This document shows, piece by piece, positions 8,710-18,884 of a stretch of 64,000 nt of DNA. The notes under the pieces are model-generated. The model saw nothing but the letters and a program-made list of their open reading frames with translations. It had not been told where the DNA came from and ran no database searches. Position 1 is the stretch's first letter; each line of letters starts with the position of its first letter. A program made the position numbers and the translations under genes. This DNA is from Bradyrhizobium sp. ISRA464 (GTDB lineage: Bacteria; Pseudomonadota; Alphaproteobacteria; Rhizobiales; Xanthobacteraceae), in the NCBI RefSeq assembly GCF_029910095.1, contig NZ_CP094526.1, positions 1,860,001 to 1,924,000 of the forward strand, read 5' to 3'.

Positions 8710-9129
8710 ATGATCGCAACCGCGCTCGACCACATCCCCACGCCGCCCTGTGCCAAACTGCTCGGCTGGCGCCTGATCGATGCTCGCCCGCAGGACGGCT
8801 GGATCAGGATCCTGTTCGACGGCAAGGAGGCCTTCTGCAATCCCGCCGGCTTCGTCCAGGGTGGCATCCTCTCGGCCATGCTCGACGATACGATGGGGCC
8901 TGCGGTGTTCGTGATGACCGAGGGCAGGCTTTACACCACGACGATCACGATGAATGTGAACTTCCTGGCGCCCGCGAAGCCCGGGCCGATCACGGGCGAA
9001 GCGACAGTGACCCAGCTCGGCAAGACCATTGCCTTCGTCGAGGGCCGGCTGACGGCCAAGGACGGCACGCTGCTCGCCACCGCGACGAACAGCATTCGGC
9101 TGGTGGAATCGGCGCGGGCGCTGCGGTAG
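8710..9129 (+). CDS. PaaI-family hotdog thioesterase
   Basis: About 139 residues with the hotdog-fold acyl-CoA thioesterase pattern. GFVQGGILSAMLDDTMGPA near residues 50-68 is the family catalytic loop, with Q-G-G in the usual place and Asp in the central helix, followed by TTITMNVNFLAPA, which forms the substrate-side strand. The start at 8710 is chosen because GGAGG lies 5 bp upstream; ATGs at 8662 and 8698 are also in frame. The substrate is not evident. The gene is not obviously in an operon, being flanked by palindromic repeats on both sides. Confidence 0.85.
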   Translation: MIATALDHIPTPPCAKLLGWRLIDARPQDGWIRILFDGKEAFCNPAGFVQGGILSAMLDDTMGPAVFVMTEGRLYTTTITMNVNFLAPAKPGPITGEATVTQLGKTIAFVEGRLTAKDGTLLATATNSIRLVESARALR

Positions 9130-9152
9130 AGCCGCACGCACGACAATCGGTT

Positions 9153-9305
9153 CCGTCATCCTGAGGCACGAGCCGTGCAGCGCACTTGCGCTGCTGGGCG
9201 AGGCTCGAAGGATCGACGGCCACCAGCCGGGCCGCTCACCCTTCGAGACGCCGCTTCGCGGCTCCTCCAGCGACAACGGCGAAGCCGTTGCGCGGGGATG
9301 ACGGC
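9153..9305. repeat. Palindromic repeat, family C (gtcatcctgagg type)
   Basis: Starts cgtcatcctgaggcacga and ends cgcggggatgacgg, with internal arms ggctcgaagg/ccttcgagac. Copies of the same family are at 32091-32201 and 35773-35900. Confidence 0.75.
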
Positions 9306-9328
9306 ATGATAGCTGTGTTGTGGTCCTC

Positions 9329-10594
9329 TTACCCCGTCCGCTGCACGATCGGCGGCTTGGCGTTCAAGCCCTCGACCTGGAAGCCGGCGACGCGCTTGTA
9401 GTTGGCGGCGATGCCTTCGAGCTCCTGCTGCGACAGCACCTCGGTGACGACGCCGAACCCGTTGGGCGCGCGCTCCTCGACGAGCTGCATCACCTGCTCC
9501 GGGCCGTTGCGGCGGTTCAGCATCACCAGGTCAGTGGTGGCCGGCCGCCGCTCGGCCTCGTAGGCGATCAGCGCCGCATGGGTCGGGCCCTGCGCCAGGA
9601 TCTCGCGGGTCAGCACCCGCGCATCCAAAATTGCCTGCGAGGCGCCGTTGGAGCCGATCGGGTACATCGGATGCGCGGCATCGCCCATCAGTGTGACGCG
9701 GCCGAACGTCCATTGCGGAATCGGATCGCGATCGACCAGCGGATATTCATAGGCGTGGGGGCAGTTCCGGATCAGGCCCGGCACGTCGAGCCAGTCGAAA
9801 TTCCAGCTCTCGAACCACGGCAGGAACTCGTCGAGCCTGGCGGTGCGGTTATAGTCCTCGCGGCGCCACTGATAGGTCGGCGGCATGTGCCGCTCCGCGA
9901 CCCAGTTGATGTCGTATTTGCCGTCGGGGCCAGCTTCCTTCGAGATCGGATAGCAGACGAATTTCAGGGTCTCGTGGCCGGCCATGATCATGGTGCGGCC
10001 GGTGAGGAAGGCATTGGCGCGGGTGATGCCACGCCACAGGATGCGACCGTTCCAGATCGGCGGCCCTTCGTCTGGATAGAGCTTTTCGCGCACCGCCGAA
10101 TGGATGCCGTCGGCCGCGATCAGGATCGCGCCGTCATAACTGCCGGCGGGCTTGCCGGTCGCGCGGTCGATGAAGTCGGCGCGGATGCCGTCTGCGGTCT
10201 CGGTCCAGCCGGTGAGGTGATGGCTGGTCAGGATGTTCGCTGCTCCCAGCCGCTCGGTCGCGGTATCGAGCAGGAGTTGCTGCAGCCGGCCGCGATGGAT
10301 CGAGAATTGCGGCCATTTGTATCCGGCCTCCAGCCCGCGCGGCTCGCTCCAGATCGGCTTGCCGTGCTTGGAGAAATAGGCGAGCTCCCGCGTCCGCACC
10401 GCCTCGGCGTCGAGCCGGTCATGCAGGCCGAGCTCGATCAGTTCCCGCACCGCATGCGGCAATACGTTGATGCCGACGCCGAGCGGCCTCAGCTCGGGCA
10501 CGCTCTCGAACACGCGGCAGGGAACGCCGATCTGGTGCAGGCTGAGCGCCAGCGTCAGCCCGCCAATTCCGCCACCTGCAATGAGTACAGTCAT
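9329..10594 (-). CDS. FAD-dependent monooxygenase (PhzS/salicylate hydroxylase-like)
   Basis: A 421-residue class A flavoprotein hydroxylase. The dinucleotide-binding GGGIGG is at residues 7-12, the DG motif ADGIHSAVR at 161-169, and the second FAD motif GDAAHPMYP at 304-312. Such enzymes hydroxylate aromatic or heteroaromatic rings with NAD(P)H and O2; the overall pattern, including the WRG and YPISKE segments, resembles the PhzS-like branch. The substrate is unknown and no phenazine genes are nearby. It is transcribed divergently from the GST gene at 10776. Confidence 0.85.
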   Translation of the reverse strand: MTVLIAGGGIGGLTLALSLHQIGVPCRVFESVPELRPLGVGINVLPHAVRELIELGLHDRLDAEAVRTRELAYFSKHGKPIWSEPRGLEAGYKWPQFSIHRGRLQQLLLDTATERLGAANILTSHHLTGWTETADGIRADFIDRATGKPAGSYDGAILIAADGIHSAVREKLYPDEGPPIWNGRILWRGITRANAFLTGRTMIMAGHETLKFVCYPISKEAGPDGKYDINWVAERHMPPTYQWRREDYNRTARLDEFLPWFESWNFDWLDVPGLIRNCPHAYEYPLVDRDPIPQWTFGRVTLMGDAAHPMYPIGSNGASQAILDARVLTREILAQGPTHAALIAYEAERRPATTDLVMLNRRNGPEQVMQLVEERAPNGFGVVTEVLSQQELEGIAANYKRVAGFQVEGLNAKPPIVQRTG

Positions 10595-10775
10595 GAAAAG
10601 CCCTCTTGATCCGGCCGGTCATGGCATGGCGGCGGCATTGTGGGCAACCGCGAAAGCGCTGCGGCGTTGGGTGGGGATGGACGGCAAACGGCGGTGCCGT
10701 TAATTTCTGCCGCGTCAAAACAAGAAGCGAGGGCCGGGTTCTGCCGAACCGATAAGGCCCGAAGAGGACAGCACC

Positions 10776-11396
10776 ATGCTCAAGCTCTATTTCGCCCCCG
10801 GGACCTGCGCGCTCGCCTCCCATATCGCGCTGGCCGAAGCCGGCGCGCCCTACACGACCGAGAAGCTCGACTTCAAGGCCAACCAGCAAAACAGTCCGGA
10901 GTACCTGAAGCTCAATCCGAAGGGCCGCGTGCCGACGCTGGTGACCGATCGCGGCGTGCTGACCGAGACGCCGGCGATCCTCGCCTATATCGCGCAGAGC
11001 TTCCCGCAGGCAAAGCTCGCGCCGCTCGACGACGCGCTCGAGTTCGCAAAGCTGCAGGCCTTCAACTCCTATCTCTGCTCGACGGTGCATGTCGCCCACG
11101 CGCACAGGGTGCGCGGCGCCCGCTGGGCGACGGAAGAAACCTCGTTCGCCGACATGAAGAAGATGATCCCCAAGACCATGGGGGCCTGCTTCAACCTGAT
11201 CGAGCGCGACATGCTGAAGGGGCCGTGGGTGATGGGCGACAGCTACACCGTCGGCGATGCCTATCTCTACACGCTGACGCTGTGGCTCGACGGCGATGGC
11301 GTCGACATCGCGACCCTGCCCAAGGTGAAGGCGCATCGAGCGGCGATGGAGCAGCGCCCGGCCGTGCAGAAGGTACTCGCCGGGCAGAAGGCGTAG
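10776..11396 (+). CDS. Glutathione S-transferase (beta-class-like)
   Basis: 206 residues starting MLKLYFAPGTCALASHIAL, the characteristic N-terminus of bacterial beta-class GSTs, in which the cysteine (C11) contacts glutathione. The thioredoxin-like domain with the cis-Pro region (GRVPTL) is at about residues 1-80 and an all-helical domain follows. Predicted to conjugate glutathione to electrophiles in the cytoplasm; the substrate is unknown. GAGGACAGCACC precedes the ATG and supports this start. It is convergent with the LysR gene. Confidence 0.9.
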   Translation: MLKLYFAPGTCALASHIALAEAGAPYTTEKLDFKANQQNSPEYLKLNPKGRVPTLVTDRGVLTETPAILAYIAQSFPQAKLAPLDDALEFAKLQAFNSYLCSTVHVAHAHRVRGARWATEETSFADMKKMIPKTMGACFNLIERDMLKGPWVMGDSYTVGDAYLYTLTLWLDGDGVDIATLPKVKAHRAAMEQRPAVQKVLAGQKA

Positions 11397-11434
11397 TATC
11401 TTCACCCAGCCGCGCAGGCAGGGCGAAGCAAGCG

Positions 11435-11519
11435 CGTCATTGCGAGCGGAGCGAAGCAATCCACCTCTCCGCAAGGGGAGAGATGGATTGCCTCGTCGCT
11501 ATCGCTCCTCGCAATGACG
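11435..11519. repeat. Palindromic repeat, family A
   Basis: A compact copy (85 bp): cgtcattgcgagcggagcga pairs with tcgctcctcgcaatgacg, and the inner ccacctctccgc/gagagatgg pairs as well. It sits between the convergent GST and LysR genes, where it could act as a hairpin at both transcript ends. Confidence 0.85.
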
Positions 11520-11533
11520 TGGATAGAGCGCGC

Positions 11534-12448
11534 TCACGCCTTCCGCATCTCCATCTCCCGCCCGGTTTCCAGCATCAGCCTGCGCAGCCAGATCGAGCCC
11601 GGATCCATCTGGGCGCGGGTCGGATAGAACATGTGCTGCTCGTCGATCCCGGGATCGAACGGCGGCGTCACCGTGACCAGCGACAGCTGCTTCGACAGCG
11701 CCGAGATCAGCCGGCGGGGCACGAAGGCGACGAGGTCGGTGCGCGCGGTGATGTGCAGCGCCTCGATATAGCCCGGCACGACGAGGGCGATCCGCCGCTC
11801 GATGCCCTTCGGGCGCAGCCAGGTGTCGATCAGGTCCTCGCTCTGGCCGCGGATCACCACGGCCACATGGCGCGCGGCGAGGAACGCCTCGCGCTTCCTG
11901 AGCTTGGTGCCGACGGGATGGCCGCGCCGCACCGCCAGCGCATCGCTGTCGGTATAGAGCCGCTGGCGGTGAAAACCCTTGAAGGCGTCGCCGATCGAGA
12001 TCACCAGGTCGATGGTGCGGGCGAATTCGGGCGTGAAGATCGCAGGCCCCCGCCACGGCACCGCGTCGATGGTGACGTTGGGCGCGGTCCGCGTCACCTT
12101 CTCCATCAGCCGCGGCATCATGAGCTCGACCGCGAGGTCCGGCATCATCAACCGGAAGTGCCGCTCGCTGCGCGCGGCGTCGAAATCATCAGGCACGAAC
12201 AGCGCGCGCACCTGCTCGAGCGCCTGCGCCAGCGGTCCGCGCAACGCCTGCGCCCGCGGCGTCAACTCCATCCGCGCGCCGTTGCGTACCAGCAGCGGAT
12301 CGCCGATCAGGTCGCGCAGCCGCTGCAGCGCGTGGCTGGTCGCCGGCTGCGACAGATGCAGCCGCATCGCGGCGCGGCTGACATTGGCTTCCCTCAGCAG
12401 CGCGTCGAGCGCGACCAGCAGATTGAGGTCAAGCGAATTCAAATTCAT
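11534..12448 (-). CDS. LysR-family transcriptional regulator (NodD-like branch)
   Basis: A 304-residue LTTR. The N-terminal winged HTH is at residues 1-60 (LDLNLLVALDALLREANVSRAAMRLHLSQPATSHALQRL region), followed by a substrate-binding domain. The N-terminal phrase LDLNLLVALDALL is typical of the NodD/NahR branch. The ATG at 12448 is preferred over an upstream ATG because it gives the standard N-terminus. It is transcribed divergently from the NTF2-like gene at 12595, a common arrangement for an LTTR and its target; the effector is unknown. Confidence 0.9.
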   Translation of the reverse strand: MNLNSLDLNLLVALDALLREANVSRAAMRLHLSQPATSHALQRLRDLIGDPLLVRNGARMELTPRAQALRGPLAQALEQVRALFVPDDFDAARSERHFRLMMPDLAVELMMPRLMEKVTRTAPNVTIDAVPWRGPAIFTPEFARTIDLVISIGDAFKGFHRQRLYTDSDALAVRRGHPVGTKLRKREAFLAARHVAVVIRGQSEDLIDTWLRPKGIERRIALVVPGYIEALHITARTDLVAFVPRRLISALSKQLSLVTVTPPFDPGIDEQHMFYPTRAQMDPGSIWLRRLMLETGREMEMRKA

Positions 12449-12450
12449 GC

Positions 12451-12472
12451 GGTGGATATATATCATGCCACC
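12451..12472. promoter_or_regulatory. Possible LysR operator
   Basis: GGTGG-N12-CCACC inverted repeat with an AT-rich centre, immediately upstream of the LysR start codon in the divergent LysR/NTF2-like intergenic space. Position and symmetry fit an LTTR autoregulatory site; this is an inference only. Confidence 0.35.
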
Positions 12473-12594
12473 TATCGATTGGAAGAATGAGCACCGGCGC
12501 CGCAAGATTGGCGGGCAAGGCGTTTTCGAATGGAGTGGGTTCGCTTCGCGAAGACACCTCAGATCAGAGGCCCATCAATCGAAGGAGTGCCGCC

Positions 12595-13020
12595 ATGAGC
12601 GCAGCCGACAACAAGAAACTGGTGCAGGAGATGTTCGCGATCGCCGGCGACCCCGATCCCGCGGTGCGCGAGAAATCGCTGTTCATGGCTGTTCTCGCCG
12701 ACGACGCGACCTGGACCGTAACAGGGCAATATTCTTGGTCGCGCACCTTCACCGGCAAGCAATCGATCCTCGGCGACCTGCACGGCCACGTGCGTTCGAA
12801 ACTGGTCGAGCGCGGCCGCACCGTTGCCCATCGCTTCATCGCCGACGGCGACATCGTCGTGGTCGAAGCCAAGGGCGACAACCTCACCAAGACCGGTCAG
12901 CGCTACGACAACGACTATTGCCTGGTGCTGCGGTTCGACGGCGGCAAGATCAAGGAGGTCAGGGAGTATTGCGACTCGGTGCTGACCGAGAAGGCGCTCG
13001 GTGCGTTTCCGGCGAGATAG
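12595..13020 (+). CDS. NTF2-like / SnoaL-fold protein
   Basis: 141 residues of the cone-shaped NTF2 fold: an N-terminal helix (NKKLVQEMFAIAGD), the DDATWTVTG strand, and a C-terminal sheet ending GGKIKEVREYCD, which is diagnostic of SnoaL-like and ketosteroid-isomerase-like proteins. Function cannot be assigned; such proteins may be small enzymes or binding proteins. The ATG at 12595 has GAAGGAG about 8 bp upstream. It is divergent from the LysR gene and is followed by a clear terminator. Confidence 0.85.
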   Translation: MSAADNKKLVQEMFAIAGDPDPAVREKSLFMAVLADDATWTVTGQYSWSRTFTGKQSILGDLHGHVRSKLVERGRTVAHRFIADGDIVVVEAKGDNLTKTGQRYDNDYCLVLRFDGGKIKEVREYCDSVLTEKALGAFPAR

Positions 13021-13049
13021 CCGCGCTCCACCAGCGAGTGGCAGAAGCG

Positions 13050-13079
13050 AAAACGGTGCCCGTACGGGCGCCGTTTTCT
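13050..13079 (+). terminator. Rho-independent terminator after the NTF2-like gene
   Basis: A 12-bp stem (AAAACGGTGCCC with GGGCGCCGTTTT, one G-U pair) closes on the loop GTAC and ends in a T-run. It lies 30 bp after the stop at 13020 and 17 bp before the end of the convergent GST gene, so it can serve both strands. Confidence 0.85.
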
Positions 13080-13095
13080 TGTCGTGCGGATCGGA

Positions 13096-13782
13096 TCACG
13101 CCACCTTGCTCTTGAGGTGGCCGAACATGATGTTGCGGGCCTCGTCGTCCATCTCGGCCTTGAAGGTGTGCTTGTCCTTCAGCGCGATCGCCCGCGCAGC
13201 CGCCGGCCGCGCCGAGATCTCATCGACCAGCCGCTTCACGTTCGGATATTTCGCGTAGCCTTCCTCGCCGAGCACGAACGGCGCCATCCGCGCCCAGCCC
13301 CAGAACGCCATATCGACGATCGAGTAGGCGTCGCCGACCATGTGGCGCGACTTGGCGAGGTGATCGTCGAGGATCTTGTAGTGGCGATGCGCCTCGTACT
13401 GGTAACGGTTGTTGGCGTAGTCGAGATCCTTCGGCGCGAAATGCTTGAAGTGCACCGCCTGGCCGGAATAGGGGCCGAGCCCGGTCGCGATGAACATCAG
13501 CCAGGACAGCATGGCGGCGCGATTGGCCGGCGTGCTGGCGGGCAGGAACTTGCCGGTCTTCTCGGCGAGGTAGAGCAGGATGGCGTTAGAGTCGAACACG
13601 AAGGTGCCGTTGTCGTCGATCGCCGGCACCTTGCCGTTCGGGTTGACCTTCAGGAAGTCAGGCGCGAACTGCTCGCCCTTCCGGGTGTCCACCGGGATCG
13701 CCTCGAAAGGCAGGCCGGACTCTTCCAGGAACAACGCGACCTTGTTCGGGTTCGGCGCGCCGTTGAAATAGAATTTGAGCAT
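13096..13782 (-). CDS. Glutathione S-transferase family protein
   Basis: 228 residues: N-terminal thioredoxin-like domain (MLKFYFNGAPNPNKVALFLEE) with a KVPAI cis-Pro segment near residue 52 and the glutathione-contacting DSNAILLYL at about 64-72, then the alpha-helical domain. The pattern resembles the nu/GstB-type enzymes. The ATG at 13782 is preceded by GGGAGAC; an upstream in-frame ATG would add a non-conserved 26-residue tail. Convergent with the NTF2-like gene; substrate unknown. Confidence 0.9.
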   Translation of the reverse strand: MLKFYFNGAPNPNKVALFLEESGLPFEAIPVDTRKGEQFAPDFLKVNPNGKVPAIDDNGTFVFDSNAILLYLAEKTGKFLPASTPANRAAMLSWLMFIATGLGPYSGQAVHFKHFAPKDLDYANNRYQYEAHRHYKILDDHLAKSRHMVGDAYSIVDMAFWGWARMAPFVLGEEGYAKYPNVKRLVDEISARPAAARAIALKDKHTFKAEMDDEARNIMFGHLKSKVA

Positions 13783-14041
13783 GAAAGTCTCCCTTTGATG
13801 TTGTGACCGACGAGATCGGGACGCAGCGGGGGAATGCCGCGCGCTGGCCTTCATGTGCAAACTTTATTGCGATGCGCAAGCGACGAGTTTGTGAAAAAGG
13901 GCGCCTGCTGGTGGGAGGGAGATATTCAGCAAGCTGTGGGGTGAGCAGAGCGCAACGTGCCCGGCACTCGCAAGCAAGATCACGGAAGCGTGGTGGGCAC
14001 GGCGCGTCGCGCCTTTGCCCACCCCGCAATTCTTGAAGACC

Positions 14042-15197
<1,156 letters not shown>

Positions 15198-15560
15198 AGG
15201 CGACGCTGTCGGCGACGCGGGACTAAACAACCGACTGGCGACACATTGACCGGCCAAAGTAAAAATCGACTTAATTGGAAATCTTCATGCAAAAGATTGC
15301 AGCATCTTTTGAACGAGGTGGCGCGTTGTCATTGGCGTTGTGCTGCAACATCAGCGCGTTCTGCGAAAAATTTGTCGATCATCAAACCGGCACGATTCAA
15401 GCGGTAGATTGGCCGTCGCTTGGCAAGCCGCATGCGCCGCGAGGCTGCGCGTCCGCCGACTAGGCAATTTTTGCCGGGCGGGTTATTGATTAACAGAATG
15501 GAAATTTTACGTTGGTGTCTGCCCACGTTGGGTCGCCGACTGGAATGAAGGAAAACCGCC
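15198..15560. other. Intergenic region between divergent ccrM and metallopeptidase genes
   Basis: About 360 bp, AT-richer than its surroundings, with no convincing gene. A 62-codon open frame at 15275-15463 lacks a ribosome-binding site and coding-like composition. The region should hold the divergent promoters of ccrM and the metallopeptidase. GGAAAACCGCC precedes the latter's start. Confidence 0.5.
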
Positions 15561-16496
15561 ATGCGCTACGATGATTTCCGCCGCAGCGACGACATCGAAG
15601 ACCGTCGCGACGAAGGCGGGATGGGCGGGGGCGGCGGCGGTTTCGGCATTCCGATGGGCGGCGGTGGCGGTCTCGGCATCGGCACCATCATCGTGCTGGG
15701 CCTGCTCGGCTATGCCTTCGGCATCGACCCGCGCATCCTGATCGGCGGCGCGGAGATTCTCACCGGCGGCGGCCAGGCGCCGACCTACCAGACCGATCGC
15801 CGGGCGTCGGGCGGGCAAGCCAAGCGCGGCGCGCCGACCGACGAGATGGGCAGCATGATCTCCGGCATCCTCGGCGAGATCGACGACCGCTGGAGCGAGA
15901 TCTTCCAGGCCAGCGGCCAGACCTACACCGGACCCAAGATCGTGCTGTTCCGCAACGCCACCAATGGCGGGCGCTGCGGCATGGCGCAGTCGGCGATGGG
16001 ACCGTTCTATTGCCCGCCGGACAAGACCATCTTCCTCGACACCGGCTTCTTCCGCGAGGTCGAGACGCGCTTCCGCGGCTGCTCGGGCAATGCCTGCAAG
16101 TTCACCGCCGCCTATATCATTGCGCATGAGGCCGGCCATCACATCCAGAACCTGCTCGGCATTATCCCGCGCGTGACGCGGCTGCAGCAGCAGGCCGGCA
16201 GCAAGGCGGAAGCCAACGCGCTGCAGGTCAGGGTCGAGCTGCAGGCCGACTGCCTCTCCGGCGTCTGGGTCAACCGCGAAGAGAAAAAGCGGCCCGGCTT
16301 GCTTGAGGCCGGCGACATCGACGCCGCGCTCACCACCGCGAACGCGATCGGCGACGACACGCTGCAGCGGCAGGCGACGGGCAGGGTGGTGCCTGATTCC
16401 TTCACTCACGGCTCCGCCGCGCAGCGCAAGCAATGGTTCATGACCGGCTACAAGCAGGGCACGGTGCAGGCTTGCAACACGTTTGGCAGCGGTTAG
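15561..16496 (+). CDS. Neutral zinc metallopeptidase (YpfJ family)
   Basis: A 311-residue protein of the YpfJ / zinc_peptidase family. An acidic N-terminus and Gly-rich segment (residues 19-38) lead into one membrane helix (about 40-56). The zinc-binding HEAGHH is at residues 189-194, with a downstream ELQADCLSGVW segment that should supply the third ligand. Four cysteines in the CPPD and CSGNAC regions may form disulfides. The protease domain probably lies on the outer face of the inner membrane; substrates are unknown. Length is normal for the family. Confidence 0.93.
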   Translation: MRYDDFRRSDDIEDRRDEGGMGGGGGGFGIPMGGGGGLGIGTIIVLGLLGYAFGIDPRILIGGAEILTGGGQAPTYQTDRRASGGQAKRGAPTDEMGSMISGILGEIDDRWSEIFQASGQTYTGPKIVLFRNATNGGRCGMAQSAMGPFYCPPDKTIFLDTGFFREVETRFRGCSGNACKFTAAYIIAHEAGHHIQNLLGIIPRVTRLQQQAGSKAEANALQVRVELQADCLSGVWVNREEKKRPGLLEAGDIDAALTTANAIGDDTLQRQATGRVVPDSFTHGSAAQRKQWFMTGYKQGTVQACNTFGSG

Positions 16497-16522
16497 GAAC
16501 CGAGACGTTGGAGGTTTTGATC

Positions 16523-16649
16523 GGTCATGGCCGGGCTTGTCCCGGCCATCCACGTCTTTATCTCTGATAGAGTGCGAAGGCGTGGATGCCCGGGACATAG
16601 GCGAGCGGAAGCGACGCCGTCCTTCGAACGGCTATGCCCGGGCATGACG
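16523..16649. repeat. Palindromic repeat, family B
   Basis: Arms beginning ggtcatggccgggcttgtcc and ending gcccgggcatgac, with an internal insertion (gcgagcggaagcgacgccgt) that is also found in the copy at 50977-51097. It separates the metallopeptidase gene from moaB. Confidence 0.85.
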
Positions 16650-16662
16650 AGAAGATGCAGTC

Positions 16663-17226
16663 ATGTCCTCTATCGACGAATCCAAATCATTCATTCCGCT
16701 CAACATGGCGGTGCTGACGATTTCCGATACCCGCACGCTGGCCGATGACAAGTCGGGCACCACGCTGGTCGATCGCCTCACGGCGGCCGGTCACAAGTTG
16801 GCGGCGCGCGAGATCGTCACCGACGATGTCGAGGCGATCCGCGCCGTGGTCAGACGCTGGATCGCGGATCCTGGCGTCGATGCGGTCATCACCACCGGCG
16901 GCACCGGCTTCACCGGGCGCGACGTGACGCCGGAGGCGATCGAGCCGCTGTTCGAGAAGCGGATGGACGGCTTTTCGATCGCCTTCCACATGCTGAGCCA
17001 CGCCAAGATCGGGGCGTCGACGATCCAGAGCCGCGCCACCGCTGGTGTCGCGGGCGCGACCTTCATCTTCTGTCTGCCCGGCTCACCCGGCGCCTGCCGC
17101 GACGGTTGGGACGGCATCCTGGCGGCGCAGCTCGATTACCGCACGCGCCCCTGCAATTTCGTCGAGATCATGCCGCGGCTGGACGAGCATTTGCGCCGCC
17201 CGAAGGCCCAGGGGACGACGGCGTAG
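16663..17226 (+). CDS. moaB: Molybdenum cofactor biosynthesis protein B
   Basis: 187-residue MoaB/MogA-type protein of the molybdopterin-binding fold, which adenylylates molybdopterin before Mo insertion. The diagnostic TTGGTGFTGRDVTPEA segment is at about residues 76-92, and PGSPGACRDGWD near residue 145 is the second conserved loop. The N-terminus MSSIDESKSFIPLNMAVLTISDTR is typical of alphaproteobacterial MoaB. No other Moco genes are in the window. Confidence 0.94.
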   Translation: MSSIDESKSFIPLNMAVLTISDTRTLADDKSGTTLVDRLTAAGHKLAAREIVTDDVEAIRAVVRRWIADPGVDAVITTGGTGFTGRDVTPEAIEPLFEKRMDGFSIAFHMLSHAKIGASTIQSRATAGVAGATFIFCLPGSPGACRDGWDGILAAQLDYRTRPCNFVEIMPRLDEHLRRPKAQGTTA

Positions 17227-17307
17227 CGCATACTTGTTCGACGTGACCCGTCGGGACCGCGTAGGGACTACGCTCCCTCTCCCGCTTGCGGGGGAGGTGG
17301 AGCTCCC

Positions 17308-17394
17308 GTAGCCCGGATGAAGCGCAGCGAAATCCGGGGCAGTTTCTCCTGAGGCGATACGTTCCCGGATTTCGCTGCGCTCCATCCGGGCTAC
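17308..17394. repeat. Palindromic repeat, family D (gtagcccggatgaagcg type)
   Basis: gtagcccggatgaagcgcag pairs with ctgcgctccatccgggctac and the inner cgaaatccggg pairs with cccggatttcg. It lies between moaB and the insertion sequence. Confidence 0.85.
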
Positions 17395-17461
17395 GCACCG
17401 GTGCGATGTTCCAGAATGGTAAGCGAAGGTGTTTCAACCGCCGCTGACGATTCTGATCTAG

Positions 17462-18884
17462 CATTACAGTTGCATCTTCCTGAAGGTTCTGAATCTATGG
17501 GCGACCATGATTCGGGATCTGATGATTGGTGGCGCGTCGGTTGAGGATACGCTGACGCTGTGGGCTTCGTCGTTGCGAGATGCCAAGCAACGCATCCGTC
17601 CGCTGTTTACGCAAGAGCGGGTCGCGGCCTCGGCGGGGCAATTTCTCGACGGACTGTTGGGCAACGAGCCGCGCAAGACGGGTTGGATGCGGGCGGAAGC
17701 GGCTGGCGATCCAGGCCCGTGGCGCCAGCAGGCGATTCTGGGTCGGGGGCAGTGGGATGCCGACGCGCTGCGCGATATTGTACGTGAGTACGCGCTGGAA
17801 ACGCTGGGTGACGAGGACGCGGTTCTGGTCATCGATGAGACCGGCTTTTTGAAACAGGGCAAGGCCTCGTGTGGGGTCGCGCGCCAGTACACTGGCTCGG
17901 CGGGCAAGATCACCAATTGCCAGATCGGAGTGTTTGCCTCCTATGTGTCGCGGCATGGCCATGCCTTCATCGATCGGGCGCTCTACCTGCCAAAGGAATG
18001 GACGGACGAACCCGCTCGCCTGAAGGCCGCACATGTCCCGAGCGATGTGAGCTTTGCGACGAAGCCCCGGATCGCGCATCAAATGATCGCTCGCGCGATC
18101 GCCGCAAAGGTGCCGTTCTCGTTCGTAGCAGCGGACAGCGTGTATGGCACGGGAGCGATCGAAACCCTGCTGCGCAAGGCGGGCAAAGGCTATGTTCTGG
18201 GGGTTGCTTCCAATCACGTGTTCTATTCCTGGGGCAAGCAGCAGCCTGTCGCCGGCACTGCCTCTACGATCGCGCAGAGCCTTCCCAAGAAGGCCTGGCG
18301 CCGCCTGCCGTCCGGCGAAGGAACCAAAGGTCCGCGCTGGCACGACTGGGCCTATCTTGAGCTGGCCGATCTCGACGCCGGCGAATACAACGACGACCTT
18401 GCCGGGGAATGGACCCGAGGTCTTCTGATCCGCCGCAATATTGCCGACAACAGCTTAGCCTTCTTCTCCACATGGTGCCCCAAGGGCACGTCCATGCAGA
18501 AGCTGGTATCCGTGGAAGGCCATCGCTGGGCCATCGAAGACAGCTTCGAAACCGCCAAGAACGAGCTCGGTCTTGATCACAACGAAACCCGCTCCTGGCA
18601 TGGCTGGCATCGCCATGTCTCACTGGTCATGCTTGCCTTCGCCACGATGGCCGTCATCCGTCATCGGGCCAACACCGGAGCATTGCTTAAAAAAACGCGA
18701 CCGCGGCCCCGACCGAAGCATCGTTCTTGATCCGCTGGTCGATCCAGGAAATCCGCCGCATCGCCATGAAGCTCGCCCAGCGGCGCATCCCGCATGCCCA
18801 CATCCTCGCATGGTCATCCTGGCGCAGGGCTCATCAAGCCAACGCGCGCAAAGCGCATCTCAAGCAAAAATTACAACTGTAATG
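17462..18884 (+). mobile_element. IS701-family insertion sequence, copy 1
   Basis: A 1,423-bp element with terminal inverted repeats CATTACAGTTG at 17462-17472 and CAACTGTAATG at 18874-18884, flanked on both sides by CTAG (17458-17461 and 18885-18888). CTAG fits the 4-bp YTAR target duplication described for IS701-family elements. It carries one transposase gene split by a -1 frame at an A7 run. A second copy, differing by a one-base deletion, is at 45222-46643. The right-hand CTAG coincides with the stop codon of the small minus-strand gene at 18885. Confidence 0.93.
17507..18882 (+). CDS. IS701-family transposase, read with a -1 frameshift
   Basis: The zero frame runs from the ATG at 17507 to a stop at 18730 (407 codons) and encodes the DDE transposase domain: VLVIDETGFLKQGKASCGVARQYTGS near residues 105-130 contains the first Asp, VAADSVYG near 206 the second, and the WAIEDSFETAKNELGLD segment the Glu. 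The family's usual C-terminal tail (LIRWSIQEIRRIAMKLAQRR and on to a stop at 18882 inside the terminal repeat) is in the -1 frame. Slipping back one base at the A7 run (18689-18695) joins the two into a protein of about 458 residues. Because both copies share this arrangement, it looks programmed rather than a random mutation. Confidence 0.85.

Noticed and set aside
10640..12490. A 616-codon plus-strand frame spanning the GST and LysR genes
   Set aside because: It crosses two genes with clear motifs and a palindromic repeat, and its translation is low-complexity Arg/Ala sequence.
15275..15463. A 62-codon frame between ccrM and the metallopeptidase gene
   Set aside because: No ribosome-binding site, AT-rich background and no recognisable protein features.
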